DNA of 64,000 bases, taken from positions 2,051,501-2,115,500 of the forward strand of contig JAFBJZ010000357.1 in NCBI GenBank assembly GCA_016785225.1, read 5' to 3'. Shown here one piece after another: positions 1-34,912 of the stretch. Within the stretch, counting starts at the first letter, position 1. Each line of letters opens with the position of its first letter. Below the pieces are notes generated by a model. It ran no database searches. It was not told where the DNA came from and saw only the letters and a list, made by a program, of their open reading frames with translations. This stretch comes from Psettodes erumei (taxonomy: Eukaryota; Chordata; Actinopteri; Pleuronectiformes; Psettodidae). Made by a program: the position numbers and the translations under genes.

Positions 1-71
1 TGTCCTTAACTCAGGGCTGTCATTTAGCTATATAGCTGGGTCCAAACTACTGAAACAGCTGGTGCACTTAC

Positions 72-397
72 CGAGAAAGAGGACGATAAGTACAATGATC
101 ATGGTGAGAAACACTTTGTTCCAGAATCTCGCCATCCAGCTCCAGATCCTCAGATGGAAGATACTCTGCCACCTGCAACCGCACATTCAAAGAGCAGGGC
201 TCTATTATACAGACATTACACAAGCACAGTGTTCTGCAGGACCACTATCACATCAGCAGTTTGTGGTAATACAAACCTGACACATGCACGTGTGTGATTA
301 CTTACCTCCTGGCAGAGATGAAGGGTAAACAGAGGATGACAAGGATGCCAATCTCCACGTAGAGAAAGAGGGCAACAGCAGTCCACTGTAGGGTCAT
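72..397 (-). CDS. bcap29: B-cell receptor-associated protein 29 (Bap29), N-terminal two coding exons, gene cut by window edge
   Basis: Bap29/Bap31 proteins are multi-pass ER membrane proteins that help sort and quality-control membrane cargo. Two coding exons are visible: 306-397 (ATG at 397, donor GT at 305-304) and 72-172 (acceptor AG at 174-173, donor GT at 71-70). Joined, they encode about 64 residues starting MTLQWTAVALFLYVEIG. The first hydrophobic segment (about residues 6-27) and the start of a second (about 50-63, ending VLIVLFL) fit the family's first two membrane spans, and WNKVFLTMIIVLIVLFL is a typical Bap motif. The MTLQ start and the position directly downstream of dus4l in the same orientation favour bcap29 over its paralogue bcap31. 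The third span, coiled coil and C-terminal retrieval signal lie beyond position 1. Seen: splice sites and protein. Inferred: paralogue assignment. Confidence 0.88.
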
Positions 398-960
398 CTC
401 TGCAGAGGGCGTGTGGAGACAGCCTGAGAAACGATAATAACATAACGCACCTGTGCAGTACAGCGAGCTCGAGGCTAAGCTTCTCATGCACGCAGTTCAC
501 ATGCCTTGAGGTAAACTCGCATGGCCGTCATTTCCTGGATTTACTTACAGCTTGCATTTCCAGCACCCACGAACAGAGAGACAACTAACTAAAAAAAAAT
601 CCACTCAGGCGTCTGTTAATTATCGCTCTCTTTTCATCTTTCGTCCACGTTCACATTTATGTACCGATGCCCCATCGACGTTAGCTGCTACCCTAACGAC
701 GAGCTAACGTGAGCGACTTAAGAGAGCACTAACTAGCCATAACTAGTGGCTAACTAGTTATATTTTAAATAAGGTAAATGTCTAAGTGTATGTCATGAAG
801 ATACACAACTTACCAACAAATTGAAAAAACACCGATTAAAAAAGAGGGACTTTTCTTCACTTCCCGAAATCCCCTGAAGTTGGCCTGCCTGGTTCTTTTC
901 CTGTTCCGCCCAGCTTGTGTCAAAGTCATAGCTTCCGGTCTTACTCTTCCAAAATGTTGT
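398..960 (-). promoter_or_regulatory. bcap29 5' UTR intron and promoter region
   Basis: The coding exon extends upstream to an acceptor (TTTCTCAG at about 424-431 read on the minus strand), so 398-423 is 5' UTR. A donor at 813-812 (GTAAGT after TTGTTG) suggests a noncoding first exon from about 814 to somewhere near 900-960. A CTTCCGG box near 930, an ETS-type site common at housekeeping promoters, lies where the start should be. The transcription start itself is inferred. Confidence 0.5.
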
Positions 961-1629
961 TCCTGTCAAGCATCGAATGCGGAAATGCGCTTTTTTGTCA
1001 AATAGGTGGGTATCATCTTTGAAATGTTATTGTCTGTACACACCACTCTATGGTACAACTCCCTATTTTGTGTATGTGGATACAGGAGGCAAATTTTGAC
1101 TTTACTTTGAAGGCAAAATCGCTTATTACGAATTAATATCAATTATTCTATGATTTATTAAGGGAATCCAATACAACAGTTCTGCGAAAAAAAATCCTCC
1201 TTGATGACAGTTATACTGTGTAAAGGAATTGGTTCAACTTTGTGGCCATTTTCGAGCCTGAAGTTTGCAGTGCCACTGAACTGCATTGGACAGGTGTTTC
1301 TATTATTTTGTCACACCATCGACAACAGTGAGAGTATGTAACATAACAGAAACACCTCTCATTTCAACAGCAGCACAAACGACTTCTTCCAAAAATGATC
1401 TGACAAATATATTCTCAACAAAAAGATGTGTTGTTAATCTCAATGTCCTTCATATCGGATTTGTGATGTGCTACATATTCAGTGAGAAGCAAAACAGCTT
1501 ACGCCTTGTTATGTACTGAGTAACTGAGCATTACTAATAAATAAATATTCTGTTTAACCAAATGATTACAGTTTTGTTAAGGTCTGACAGGGGCAAAATG
1601 TAGTAATAAAGAAGACACACAACAGTAAT
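961..1629. other. bcap29-dus4l intergenic spacer
   Basis: AT-rich sequence between the bcap29 promoter and the dus4l 3' end. The short open frame at 1286-1519 (plus) has no recognisable protein signature and I do not call it. I see no other feature. Confidence 0.5.
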
Positions 1630-1645
1630 ACCACAGCTTTTCAAT

Positions 1646-1651
1646 TTTATT
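1646..1651 (-). terminator. dus4l: dus4l polyadenylation signal
   Basis: AATAAA on the minus strand (TTTATT on plus), 54 bp past the dus4l stop codon. It is the first canonical signal downstream, so the 3' UTR is probably very short, with cleavage near 1620-1635. Confidence 0.65.
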
Positions 1652-1704
1652 TGGCACAAAGATATAAAATGGGCTAAAATCAAATAATTCACATTTCCAC
1701 ATAT

Positions 1705-3724
1705 TCATGTTCCCAGATCATGTAGCGACCCATATGTGTTCTGGAGGTAATCTATCACAGCTGAGGTACTGGATAGAGAATTGAACACTTTTCTCTCAGG
1801 CTGGGAGCTAACCCTCTCCAGCATGTAGATCAGATGGTGGTGGAAGCAGGTGAATGGAGTGCCCTGCTCTAAAGCGATGTCCACCCAGTCCCATATACAT
1901 TCCAAAGGAGTATCGTCATAGCCAGCGAACATGGCAGGGTTAGCAAGCAACCCTCGTGCTGCCATCACACCTAATAACCAAATCCAAACAAATGAGAAAT
2001 TAACAAATTAGAAAGGAACCATGTCATTAATGCATATGTCACAAGTTGGTATGTGCGGACAACAAACCTACCGTCAACACCGGTAAGCTGGTGAGTGGAC
2101 TCCACATCTCGAAGGTACTTTATGTCCCCATTAGCAATGACAGGTACGGATAAGCTGTCTTTGATTGTCTTTATGGCATCATAATGGACAGGCTGGTGGC
2201 GTTCTTCTGTTGTGCGGCCGTGGACTGTTATCCATGACACGCCAGCTGATTCAGCCTTCTGGCACAGATCCACTGTCTTCCTCAGGTCCTTGTGAATTCT
2301 GTGGGTGACATGAATTTCTTTTTTTATTACTTTTCTTTGGATTTTTACATAGGAAGTCATAGTTACATGTTAAAAACAAAATTGTGTATTCTAACACATG
2401 CAACATGTATTTTGACCAGGTAGAGAATAACAAGACTTCAAATTAACTGAAAATGAACTAAATTATTATCAAATTATTTATTATTATTATTTATAAATTT
2501 AACATTAACTGAATATAACAATATATTGTCAGATAATATTTTTCATTATATATTAACATTTGACATTAACAAACAACTTTGTTTCTGATCCCTTGCAATT
2601 TATTATTTTTGAATTTGACCAAGAATACTAAACGGGACATTTTAAACACTGTTATTAATAACGGTATTTACAGTATTTACCGCTTTCAATTTCTTGCTGT
2701 TTATCAGCTAAGATATATATACATATTGATATATCTGCAACTGGCTCCCATTGACTTCACAGATTAAAGACTAAAATTTCAAAGTGGTTCTGTTTTTTTT
2801 TTTTTTTTTTACCTTATTTTTATGGATGCTGTGTAGTTAGGATTGTCCACTTGGTTTCTGACATGTCTGACCATGTCTTTCACAAGTTCAGGCTTATTGA
2901 TGAGGCATGCACCATACCCAGCTGACATAGCCCATCTGAAAACACAACAGCTCAAATGAAAATTCTGTTACCTATCACAATGATGAATAACAAAATATGA
3001 TATTAGTCCTCTGTAAACTCAAAATCCTGAAATAACAGAGTGATAAAAAAGTGACCAGGAGGCCAACATGTAGGAGGGCCTATTGTCAGTGAATGCACCT
3101 CTGGGGACAGCCACAGTTGAGATCAACTCCATCTGAGAAAGGTGCTACCACACAGGCTGCATCAGCCAGAGTCTGGGCATCATGAGCTGCGAACTGCACT
3201 ATCAGGGGCCTGTCACCTGGGAGGGAAGGGAAAAACAGACAGCACGTGCAAAGCTCACAATTTAGACACAATAATCGTGTGGCAAGATAGCCATCTTTGT
3301 GTAAAGGTGCACACTGCACTGTTATAATTCATGTTGCCACTCACGCTCATTGGTGGTGAATTCGCTGTCTCTGGCTTTGACAGATCGCATGAAATCGGCA
3401 GCAACTATCATTGGGGTGAAGCAGATGTCACAGTCGTACTTCCTCACTAAAGACCTGAACGCAAGCCTGTGGAAAAATGGACTTCGACTGAGCATAGTGT
3501 GCAACAACTGTGACGACAGTGCGTCCTATGTTTACTGCAGACGAGCAGCTACGTGCCCCTTTTCATATTGACTTGGATCTGCAAAAACAACGAAGTTCGT
3601 ACTATTATAAAGAGAAAATAGATGCCACTTACTTGGAATAACGAACCATTGGGGCGCATATTTTCAGGACTTTCCCCTTTTCGAACATGTCCATAACACC
3701 GGTGTTTCCATTACAAGTCTTCAT
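1705..3724 (-). CDS. dus4l: tRNA-dihydrouridine synthase 4-like, complete, 6 exons
   Basis: Dus enzymes use FMN and NADPH to reduce uridine to dihydrouridine in tRNA; the DUS4L branch acts at D-loop positions 20a/20b (family knowledge). Coding exons are 3633-3724, 3345-3466, 3099-3216, 2813-2935, 2072-2298 and 1705-1970, total 948 nt with every phase closing, giving 315 aa, close to the 317 aa human protein. Landmarks: substrate/FMN barrel start CAPMVRYSKLAF (about 24-35), YTP-type loop CFTPMIV, catalytic cysteine in NCGCPQR (about C108), TVHGRT in exon 5, the FMN-phosphate motif ANGDI, and GVMAARGLLANPAMF at the exon 5/6 junction. The start at 3724 is the first ATG in frame ahead of the conserved core. 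No break is seen. It precedes bcap29 in the same orientation, as in human, where DUS4L-BCAP29 readthrough is known. Confidence 0.96.
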
Positions 3725-3990
3725 TCTTCCCAAATACCACTGCCAGCTAGCCAGCTAGCAAAGCAAGCTACCTAACTCAATATCCGAGGGTTGCGTAAAA
3801 TTTGAGGCAGGGTTCTATCATCGGACATCTATGTCACTGTGTCAAAGGCGAGATAAAAAAATAGTTGTACCGCCTAAATCCTGTCACTGTTACAGATACA
3901 GACAGGTTTACTGCGGTACAACATCAAACAACAGCGCTTCAGTCCACCATGCGGGAAAAAAGAAGGCGTGTGTTCAAACCCTGAACCCAG
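3725..3990 (-). promoter_or_regulatory. dus4l 5' UTR/promoter region (inferred)
   Basis: Sequence just upstream of the dus4l ATG, moderately CpG-containing compared with the AT-rich spacer beyond it. No TATA box or defined start is visible. Placed by position only. Confidence 0.3.
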
Positions 3991-5489
3991 ACGTCACATA
4001 ACACAATGTGTGAGTTTACGATTTTAATTTCATATTCTTTTTTAATTATAAACACAATGGCTCCAAATGACACAGATTCAGGTTTTAAAAGGCAACGTTA
4101 TTTTTTATTTTATTTTTTAGTTAAGAAATACTAATGTTCAACGTCGCATTAAGTATTACGTCACATCCATTCCTTCAATGCTGCCTTCAAGTTCTGTAGG
4201 GAACCGTAGGATCGCCTGCATTCGGTTCGTAACTTAACGTAACGTAAGAGCCAATCATAATGAATTTGAATTTTAACGTGTAGAGCACCAAATAATATTT
4301 ATCTTCAGACAGAGTGTTATTAAGGAAACTGTAAAGATGAGACCAAATAAAATCCAAACCATACATGAATATTTTGGCAACAAATTACTTACTTAAAAAA
4401 GTGATTTATCATGAATACAATTCTAGATTAAAATATGCAGTAAAGAATGTATGTGAATACTGAACATGCATGATAACTTTAATAGTAGAAGGGAAGATAA
4501 AGTAAGAATAAATGCCAAAAGCTCAGTCCAAACTAAAGTAATCTCCAATACTAAGCTGTCTTTTCCAATTTAGTAGTTCAATGCATGACTGGTTGGGAAA
4601 AGGAGCTCAATGAGAGCAACATTGGAGATCTACAAAACCAAAAGAGGAAGCCCGAGCCATTAATCAGTCTATGTGAAGTGAAAAGATAAAAAGTGAAATA
4701 CACTGAGGAAACAGGGCAGGAAATTACCCAATACTTGCTGCTCTTCAGCTCTCATTGGTTAAGGACTGCCAATGATGGAAATCTCTTCTGAGGAAACCCC
4801 CTCCAACACGAAATGTTCACAAAACACAGAACTAAGAGAATAAGCAGAAATGCTTAAAAAAAATTTTACATACCCAAAAGCCAGTCAGTAGAATAGAGTT
4901 AGTGGTTTTGAAACTGGACTGAGATTATGAGGTGGAATGGAATGTGCAACTCATTATTTGTGGAGTGAGTAAAAAGGAAAATGTCACAAGCTTCACACTA
5001 TATCGTCAGAGGTTTTCTGATGTGTCTTTTACACCGGTTTGTCACCAAAATCATTTACACTGACAACCTTTTACAGATGACATTTTCTGAAGACATGGGC
5101 TGCATATGTAATATGACCTGCTCTATGTGTACTGTGTAATGATTATGTATGGCATAGGTTTTGTACTGACAACAGTGTCTCCAATTTATTACCAGGTCAA
5201 CAGCTTATTATGTGGAAAATATGACAGGATTGACCTTGCTCTGTAATCAAGTTTTTAAGTGTACTTCACCTCTCAGGCCACAAGAGGGCAGAGGGCAGCA
5301 ACAATGATACAAGGTCTCAAAGGGAAAATACAGGAAAATGGTATTTCTTGAGGACCCATTCAACAATCTATACATGCCATTCTGGTGTTTAAAGGCTGTT
5401 TGTGTGTTTGATGTTATGCAAGACCAAATGATGAAAAACTACCTCAGCTGACATTTCAAAAGGACAAAGAATACCTCCTCAAAAGTTGA
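3991..5489. other. rflnb-dus4l intergenic spacer
   Basis: About 1.5 kb of AT-rich single-copy-looking DNA. I recognise no exon, RNA gene or repeat family in it. Confidence 0.45.
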
Positions 5490-6412
5490 ACTACTGAACA
5501 CTTTATTTCAAACTGGCACAGAATAAGTGGCTTATATCAAAAAAGAAGCATCAACAGATACATCAATAAGGCACAAAGGGCATCGCAGATGTATCCCTTT
5601 CCGTGACTGTGTAGACCCGTTGAATCAGCTGATAAAAATCTCTGATCCTACAACTTCCAACAGAATAAATACCATTTCAATCAAGCCAAAGAAAGTGATA
5701 GCAGTTGAATGCAGCTTGTTATTTTCACCAATAAGTGAGTGATATAAAAAAAAAAAATGCAATCCACTTTCAGAAGTCCACGCTCGTGATCCATCTACAC
5801 TACCTACTTAAAATCGGTTTAAACTTACACATCACAGTGAACAGGAAAGTTCCCTTAATCTGCCAACATTTACATAACTCATTGTGAATCCCAGCTATAA
5901 ACAGTGGCCAGAGGAAAGGTTAGAGTGTGGGACATGATACTGTCCTCTCTTTCTAATTAATTAATTCAAACAAACTGAGACACACCTCACTGTTCAAATT
6001 TAAAACCGATTACTCAGCATGCTTGACCAACTTGGTGTGACACGAGAAGTGTGGCCGTTGCATGTTGGTAGATGAGCTTTCTCCCTGTCTCAGCCAGTAT
6101 AAGTTAGTTCTCCTGCAGATAAAAACATACTGACAACGATCTTGCTTCTAGAAAGTTACAAACTGAAGAGCTCAATTAAATATCCACGCAAATGCATAGT
6201 TACATTAAATAGCAGGGATCTACACATATGCATCCAGCATCGTCTGTAGCATCGCAGCATAGATTCCTCCTGTCCACAGCTTGGGATAGGTAGTTAAAGA
6301 GGACACAAGGCTACACAACTGTAAAAAAGACAACACAGCAGGTCGACGGCAGCCAGCATTGGGGAAGCCACAGCAAATGGCTCCTCAGCCACATGCCCAC
6401 CCCCTCACCCCC
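5490..6412 (-). other. rflnb: rflnb 3' UTR (inferred extent)
   Basis: The region downstream of the rflnb stop codon has no coding signal. A minus-strand AATAAA (TTTATT at 5502-5507) is a plausible polyadenylation signal and would give a 3' UTR of about 0.9 kb. The exact 3' end is an inference. Confidence 0.5.
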
Positions 6413-7771
6413 TCACTGAGGTAGCTGTCTGTGGCCAGCCGCCTCCAGCTCCACACTGGAGAGGAAACGCCTGGCTATTCGGTGGCAGTCGTAGCTCAGC
6501 TCTGTGGTGTAAACTGCGCTGGTTTTCTTGGGGTAGATGATGGTGGTGCTCTTGAAGCGCTGCGGCTGATAGCGAGGCTGGAACTCCAGCTGTGTTTTGT
6601 AGCGGCGCCAGGTGCTGTGGGGCAGGGCCATGATGGTCTGCCTGCAGTGCTCAAGGCCCTGGCCCCACGGCTGCAGGGCCACGTCCTGGATGAAGTGGCG
6701 GTCTGAGTTGTAGTGCACGGATGAAATGTATCTGTTGGGGGGGGGTGCCATGATTTTATTTTGTGCAAAACAATGAAGTGAAACCAATCTGCATACCTCC
6801 TGCACCAGTTACCTATTACACCATAACACAAGGTCTGTCCACTGTTGTTTTGTTTACTTTTGTACACACCTGGACGTTGTCTGTCACTCTGGTACATATT
6901 ACAGGGAAAAAAAGCCCACATGTCCTCATGCGGTGCCATTTGCTGCTATCTACATTCCTCCAACAGTTCTAATGCTGCACAGGCCATATCAGAGTCAACC
7001 CACCTTATTTCCTTTGGTGGTAATGGATCAAGTGCTATGCCTTCCCCAAAGGACAGTGGGTGTAACTGTGGGAAAGATCCAGTGGGTAAAACTGGAACCT
7101 GTAATGAAAAAACCCAAAACAAAAATAAACACATAGTTATCACATGCACAGCCACCACTTGCACTCCACTGCTGAAATGACCCACTTTCTTCAGTTGTCC
7201 ACAACATGCAGCACATGCTTGCAGGAGAAAGCCTACAGTGTTGTTGTCAAAGAACTTCTCCACAGACATTTAGTTTATTTGATCAAATGTTCTGCAAAAC
7301 TGTGGGACACGGTGTGATTGAAAGACAGCAACAATTTCTGGGCTAAATTCCTTTGTGTAACATCTACACCACTGCAAGACAATCTAGAATTTGCAGCATA
7401 AACGACACTTTGGAAACTATTAGACTCCGATGCATGTGAATTCCTAGTTGTATGTCAAGTCTCCTACATCAAACTGCAAACTATGAAATGTCGTGGCATT
7501 TAAAACAAATGCTCAACTGCAGTTCGTAAAGCGCATCGCGTTTAAGCTGCAGTGAGGGAGCAGCGGCACCTACCACGGAGACCCTTCCCTCGTCTTCGGA
7601 CACCGGGCTCACGCCCCCGGGTTTCTCCGCGCACACAGGCAGCAGCCAGGCGCTGGGGCTCGGGCTCGGGGGCAGCCCAGAGTCCGGGCTGTCAAGTCCT
7701 CTGTCAGCCCTGCAGCTCATATCCAGTGGATCTCCGTCACACACATTTGGCAAGTTCAACCTGCCAACCAT
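6413..7771 (-). CDS. rflnb: Refilin B (regulator of filamin, FAM101B), complete, 3 exons
   Basis: Refilins are short, largely unstructured proteins that bind filamins and turn them into actin-bundling factors, with roles in perinuclear actin and cartilage development. Exons are 7574-7771, 7004-7098 and 6413-6731; lengths 198+95+319 = 612 nt, or 203 aa plus stop, with phases 0 and 2 closing. The N terminus MVGRLNLPNV and the acidic/Pro-Ser motif LDSPDSGLPPSPSPS (about 26-40) are refilin B hallmarks. Exon 2 carries LSFGEGIALDPLPPKEIR, and exon 3 the conserved C-terminal block with STTIIYPKKTSAVYTTEL and RRFLSSVELEAA. The last residues (GHRQLPQ) differ from the acidic mammalian tail. The intron 2 acceptor has a C9 run as its pyrimidine tract. 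It lies next to vps53, as in human 17p13.3, which supports B rather than A. Confidence 0.95.
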
Positions 7772-8100
7772 TTCTGGTTAAAGGTTGCAAAACTCCAGCG
7801 AGCAAAGACGCAGGTTACGAAAGAGAAGTACTTCCAGATTTGACCTCCGTGGGTAATGTTTGCGTCGTCCAGGGTTTTGGTTTTTTTTGTTTTGCTTCAA
7901 TACGTCCCACGGTGCTGCTGCTAAGTTCTTACCGGACAGCATGCACGGCTGCCCGCTGGAAATACCATCAACCGGCTGCTAGTTGAGTTCACCGACCCCT
8001 CAAAGCTAAAAAGCCGCCTTCACTCTGACATTAAAAGCCAAACTCCGCGGTGCCGGTGCACGAAAGGGCGAGAAAGAGCATGTTTATTCGGTGCAGAGCA
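7560..8100 (-). promoter_or_regulatory. rflnb GC-rich first exon and promoter
   Basis: GC- and CpG-rich compared with flanking DNA, covering rflnb exon 1 and about 330 bp upstream of its ATG. This is the pattern expected of a CpG-type vertebrate promoter. No TATA box placed with confidence. Confidence 0.5.
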
Positions 8101-9070
8101 GAGAAAGGATGTGAGAGGAGCCCTGCTGCCCGCGGCTCCTCTTCAAACCTCTTGTTCCCTCAAAGGGGCCTTCACGTCCACAAACACAGGACAGGAAACG
8201 CCTTTTGAAGCTTTTACTGGCTGCTGATTGGATGGAGAGTAAGCGGCAACCAGAGACGAAGCCAGTCATGGGAACGTTTCCAAAGGCGCTCATTCAACGT
8301 TGGACCTCGGTAGAAAATCAGGTTGATATTTTTTTCTGGTATTGTGCAAAAAAGTGCAAATTGAAGCAGTGTGCACCGCTTCCATGGAGAACAAGGGGAA
8401 AATCTGTGGCAATGTTTTAATAGTGTTCAACAATTGCCTGTTTACAATCAAGACAATACAAACAAGTTACATTTTGTACCTGAAGGCAGGAATGTCTACA
8501 CTGATGCATTTATGTTCAGATGATCAACAAGGACTTGAGAGAAGGAGTTACTGGAATCAACGTCAGCTAGCACAACCAGGGAACAGTTTTGTTTTTCCCC
8601 CAGACACTGTGATGCATTGTATTTGACATCACTGAGGATGTGTGATGAAGTGAAGGAGCAGCTTCAGACAGCAATTGAGACAAAAGCCATCATGCTAGAT
8701 CTCACTGCATTTTTTGAATGACCAAAAAATTATTTTGAAAACTGTACTGTAACTGTAACTTTCAAATTGGGCCTGCAAGTGCAGTGCATCTGAATGGATG
8801 GCTATATGGGCACTTGCTTAAACAACATCTTGCTTTTATGTCAGTGCAAAAGAGGCATAGGATTAAATTATCAAAGACACACAAATCTCGACACCTCTGA
8901 TGATATGCACCCAAATTTCAACTCTGTGTCCCGCACCTTAAATTAAAATAATCAAGGAAAGCCATGGTTATCTTTGAGGTACATTATATTCAGAAAATTA
9001 TATTCAGAATCAACTTTAATTAAGATCAGGCTGCCTGTAATCATCTGGGATTAGACATGTTCCAGGGAGG
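8101..9070. other. vps53-rflnb intergenic spacer
   Basis: About 1 kb between the rflnb promoter and the vps53 3' end. Short open frames here lack recognisable motifs. Nothing else seen. Confidence 0.45.
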
Positions 9071-9444
9071 CAGCCACTGGCTCTTTCAGCAGAATTTATT
9101 TTAACAGCACTGCATTCCGTTTTGTGAGTGCAAATACACTTGTGCAACAATGTAGTGATGTTAAAAAACTCAGACATTAGTGTCACGAAACGGTGGGAAA
9201 GCACATGAGTAAATGAGATATGTTGCAACAGCAAGTATCACTTGAAGAAGTTCTTTCATAATCCCTGTCATCTTTTTACCATCAGTCAGAACATTCAGTG
9301 AGTTTTCTTGCTCGTTCTGGAATCCTCCACGATGGCGGAAAGCAGCATCACGTCTTTGAGATGACTGACTGTGAGAGGGGCGTGGACGATCTCATCCCAC
9401 AGCATCTTGAATTTTTTCAAGCTGTAAGTTTAGTGCGTGTCCGC
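9071..9444 (-). other. vps53: vps53 3' UTR with AATAAA signal
   Basis: Noncoding sequence after the vps53 stop (TGA at 9447-9445). A minus-strand AATAAA at 9100-9095 would place the 3' end near 9075, giving a UTR of about 370 bp. Confidence 0.55.
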
Positions 9445-31832
<22,388 letters not shown>

Positions 31833-32010
31833 CGTCAAAATAAAACCAGGGTCCTTTCCCGTACACAACTTCCTGGTGAGGAGGCTTCTGGGATACCTGG
31901 TGATGTCATTGAAACGGTGCTTTCATGGCTATCGGAAACCAGAACGATAGGTTATGGCTACACTGGCGCACGCACACACGCGCGCGCGCACGCATACACC
32001 AACATCATCA
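31833..32010 (-). promoter_or_regulatory. vps53 promoter region with Z-DNA-type tract
   Basis: Immediately upstream of the vps53 ATG. It holds a TGATGTCATT box (CRE/ATF-like, one mismatch) near 31900 and an alternating purine-pyrimidine GCGCACGCACACACGCGCGC-type tract at 31966-32000. Transcription start not determined. Confidence 0.45.
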
Positions 32011-33900
32011 ATAGGACTCATACATTTTGCTTATGCCGCTGCAGCAGAAAGTGCCAGATGTTGTGCCATACAGATGCAGCTGTTAAGTGTTTTCATTAAT
32101 TTGCATACAATTTGCACGCATGGAGTGAGAGCTATTGAAGGTAGGCATTAGGTTCCACAAGGTGCACCTGAGGTCTGAGTCTGCATAAATACAAATGCAT
32201 GACTTAATCACAACAACAGTACATTTTAACAATGGATTGGTCTTTCACAGCCTTCCTATTTTGTAACTTAGCTGAAAGACAAACATACAGCGAGTACTGT
32301 TGTTGTTACAGATGATCCCTTCCCTTTGATTTCACAGGATCATGATCTCCAACAAGCACAAGAGCAGCTGACAGCAGGAATTCATGATCTGCATGAGGAG
32401 GCATCAAAATGCCACATCAGTTCTCCTGACTGTATTTAAACATTAACAAAAAATATAGCAAATCGACATGAAATGTAGATATAGTAAAGTGTACTTGGAA
32501 AACATGCTGCTTCCACTTTTTATTCCACCTCCACCCCTTTAAGTCCTGTGTGAAGTGAGGTGTTGAAAATCCCTATATTATCCCTATTTTTTAATTAAAT
32601 TTTACACAGCCTTACAACCTCCTCCCATATTGTCTTCCTCCCACAAGTCCGTAAATCCCCTCATGGCTGCTGCTCTGATCTTAATACATTATGGTCTTTC
32701 CTGACCTGTAACATAATTCCACTGACAATGTGCCTGCTCCCTCTTGCATTAGCCATTTTAACTAAAACTGTCTCTACTGCACCTACTGTATGAAGAAAAT
32801 GCCCCCCCTGTCACAGAAACATACTACTGTCATCTGGAGCAGACATTATCATTTAAGGTTCAGCAGTGCCCCCTGCTGTTAAGAAAAGAAGCAACCTGGA
32901 AACACACACACACACACACACAAACACACATACAGACACAAATGCACACACATGCCTCCATAAGTCCCAGCTTCAATGCATTGCACTGTTTTGTTTAATG
33001 TTTGAATAATGTTTATTCCAAAGAGCGGCATATAAGCCCACAAGAGAGCTTGGAGATGAATGGATGGATGGATGGATCATGGAAGAAGAGAAGCACGATG
33101 AGACAGAGAAGAGAAGAGATGACAAGGAAAGCAGTGGAGTGGTGAAAATGCAGAATTAATAAAAAAGGGCAGTAGGAGACAAAATATAAATGAGGAGATG
33201 AGGAGATGCAAAAAAGCAAAAAGAGAACAGAAGAGAGAAGATAAAAATGGCTGTGCTGGGTTTAACTGGATATTATTTGTAAGGGATGAAACTCAGTAGA
33301 GTTAGAGAGAGGGAAGAGAACAAGACATGAGGTGATCAGGACATAACAAAAGTCCTCATCATACCTCTGGGATTTAACAGTCTTTGCGATGGCTCATTTT
33401 TTATAACTGGAGGAAAAGCCATACAACTGAGGCAGCATGAAAATGATTGAATTTGTGACTCACAGAACAATCGTTGCAAAAGTGTTTAATAAAATAGTTC
33501 AAATTCAATTAGCAAAAAAATGTTGTCTGACATTTTTAAAGGATGTAGGAATGTACTGAAATGTAAAAAGAGTGGAATGCTTGACAAACTTTATTGTGTT
33601 GTGCAGGACAGAGTAGCTGCTGGACTGCTGATAGAAATCTGTCCTTCAGAGGAAACACATCATGCTTCACAATTCAGCAGGGGTCACAGTTAGCACTGTA
33701 GACAAGCAGCATGTAAATGTGTGAGCATGTTTTTTTGTGATAATTGTGATATGAAAATGGGATGCATTGATGGTTCATGGTTTGTCTGAGATTATAGTAG
33801 ATATGATAGGCCTGATCGTATGCACATATACAGAAAGAAAATGACTGCGTAATGGCAACTGTTAGACAGATACAGAAAATATAAGCCAACTTGACACCAC
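32011..33900. other. Gene-free upstream region of vps53
   Basis: No exon recognised. It contains an (AC)n run at 32901-32930, a (GGAT)n run near 33059-33077 and a purine-rich block at 33075-33340. Confidence 0.5.
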
Positions 33901-33902
33901 CA

Positions 33903-34110
33903 TCATCCATCCATCCATCAGCTTATACCACTTGTCCTTTTAACCAGACACTGGGTGAGGGGTGCTGTACACCCTGCATAGGTCACCAATCTATCTGTCA
34001 GGGCTGACATATGCAAACTGCACACTGAAACACCGCTATTGGTTGACAGGTTTGAATCCAGAATCTTTTTGCCGTGATGTTACAGTGCTAACGCCACAGC
34101 ACCATCAGAG
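33903..34110 (+). repeat. Degenerate dispersed repeat with (ATCC)n head
   Basis: CATCCATCCATC is followed by AGCTTATACCACTTGTCC, GGTGCTGTACACCCTGCATA, GGTCACCAATCTATC, ATATGCAAACTGCACACTGA, GGTTTGAATCCAGAATC and GTTACAGTGCTAACGCCACA. This order of phrases is the shape of a very abundant fish repeat. The GGTTTGAATCC box is part of it and not a tRNA gene. Family name uncertain. Confidence 0.7.
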
Positions 34111-34659
34111 GTCAAAAAAGGATTTACGATCACTTAATTAAGCAGAAGTGAATAGAGAGTAGAAGACTAATATGAAAGTAGCGAGAACAAGAGGATCAAA
34201 CCCGCTCCCACATCATACATTCATTATGAAGCCAGAGCGAGGCATTTGGTTATCTTAACTTAGTGTAAAGGCAGGATGTTAGGCTTAGGTGCAAAAGTTA
34301 CTTCATTAGGTATAGGAAAAGACTGTGGTTTGGGTTAAATTAAGTACTTCCATTTGAGAAGCTTCATCATCATGGAATGGATCATCATCTTAACCATTAT
34401 TATTGCAAAATAATGGTTAAGACTGTGAAACAGTCCTGGCTAAAAGAAAAACTGAGTGTCAGTTTGAAACAGGAAACAAAAAAACAGTTTCCCTTCAGCT
34501 GAACTGTCCTCGAGGCAGACTTCCTCCTATGTTCCTGTCATAATTGCTACAGAAGCTGGAGGTCACCTCACAGTAGACCACTACTGTTACATTACTGTTT
34601 AGGGGAGGACAGTTTTTTTTAATGTAAAATAACATTTTAATAATATAAAGTAAGAAGTA

Positions 34660-34840
34660 CCTACAGGCTACCTCACTGTCAGGTAAATGTAGTGGAGTAA
34701 AAAAAAACTATAACATCTCTCTCTGAATTGCAATGGAAGCAGAAAGTAAATATTATGTATTAGTATATAAGTATTAAATAGTACAAAATGACGATATTGC
34801 ATTACTGGAATGTGTTAATGCCAGTGGTGGAAGGAAAATT
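34660..34840. repeat. Remnant of another fish repeat (possible)
   Basis: AAATGTAGTGGAGTAAAAA, AGAAAGTAAATATTATGTAT and GCCAGTGGTGGAAGG resemble pieces of a common 'agtggagtaaaaagta' fish element. Boundaries not defined. Confidence 0.35.
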
Positions 34841-34912
34841 TTGTCAGTGTTGGTATGGAAAAATCTGGTTAGACAGTAGAGTAGATAACCGCTGCCAAGA
34901 TAGCACTCAGTT

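Noticed and set aside
34040..34065. tRNA-like GGTTTGAATCC box
   Set aside because: Part of the dispersed repeat at 33903-34110; no acceptor stem or A box at the right distance.
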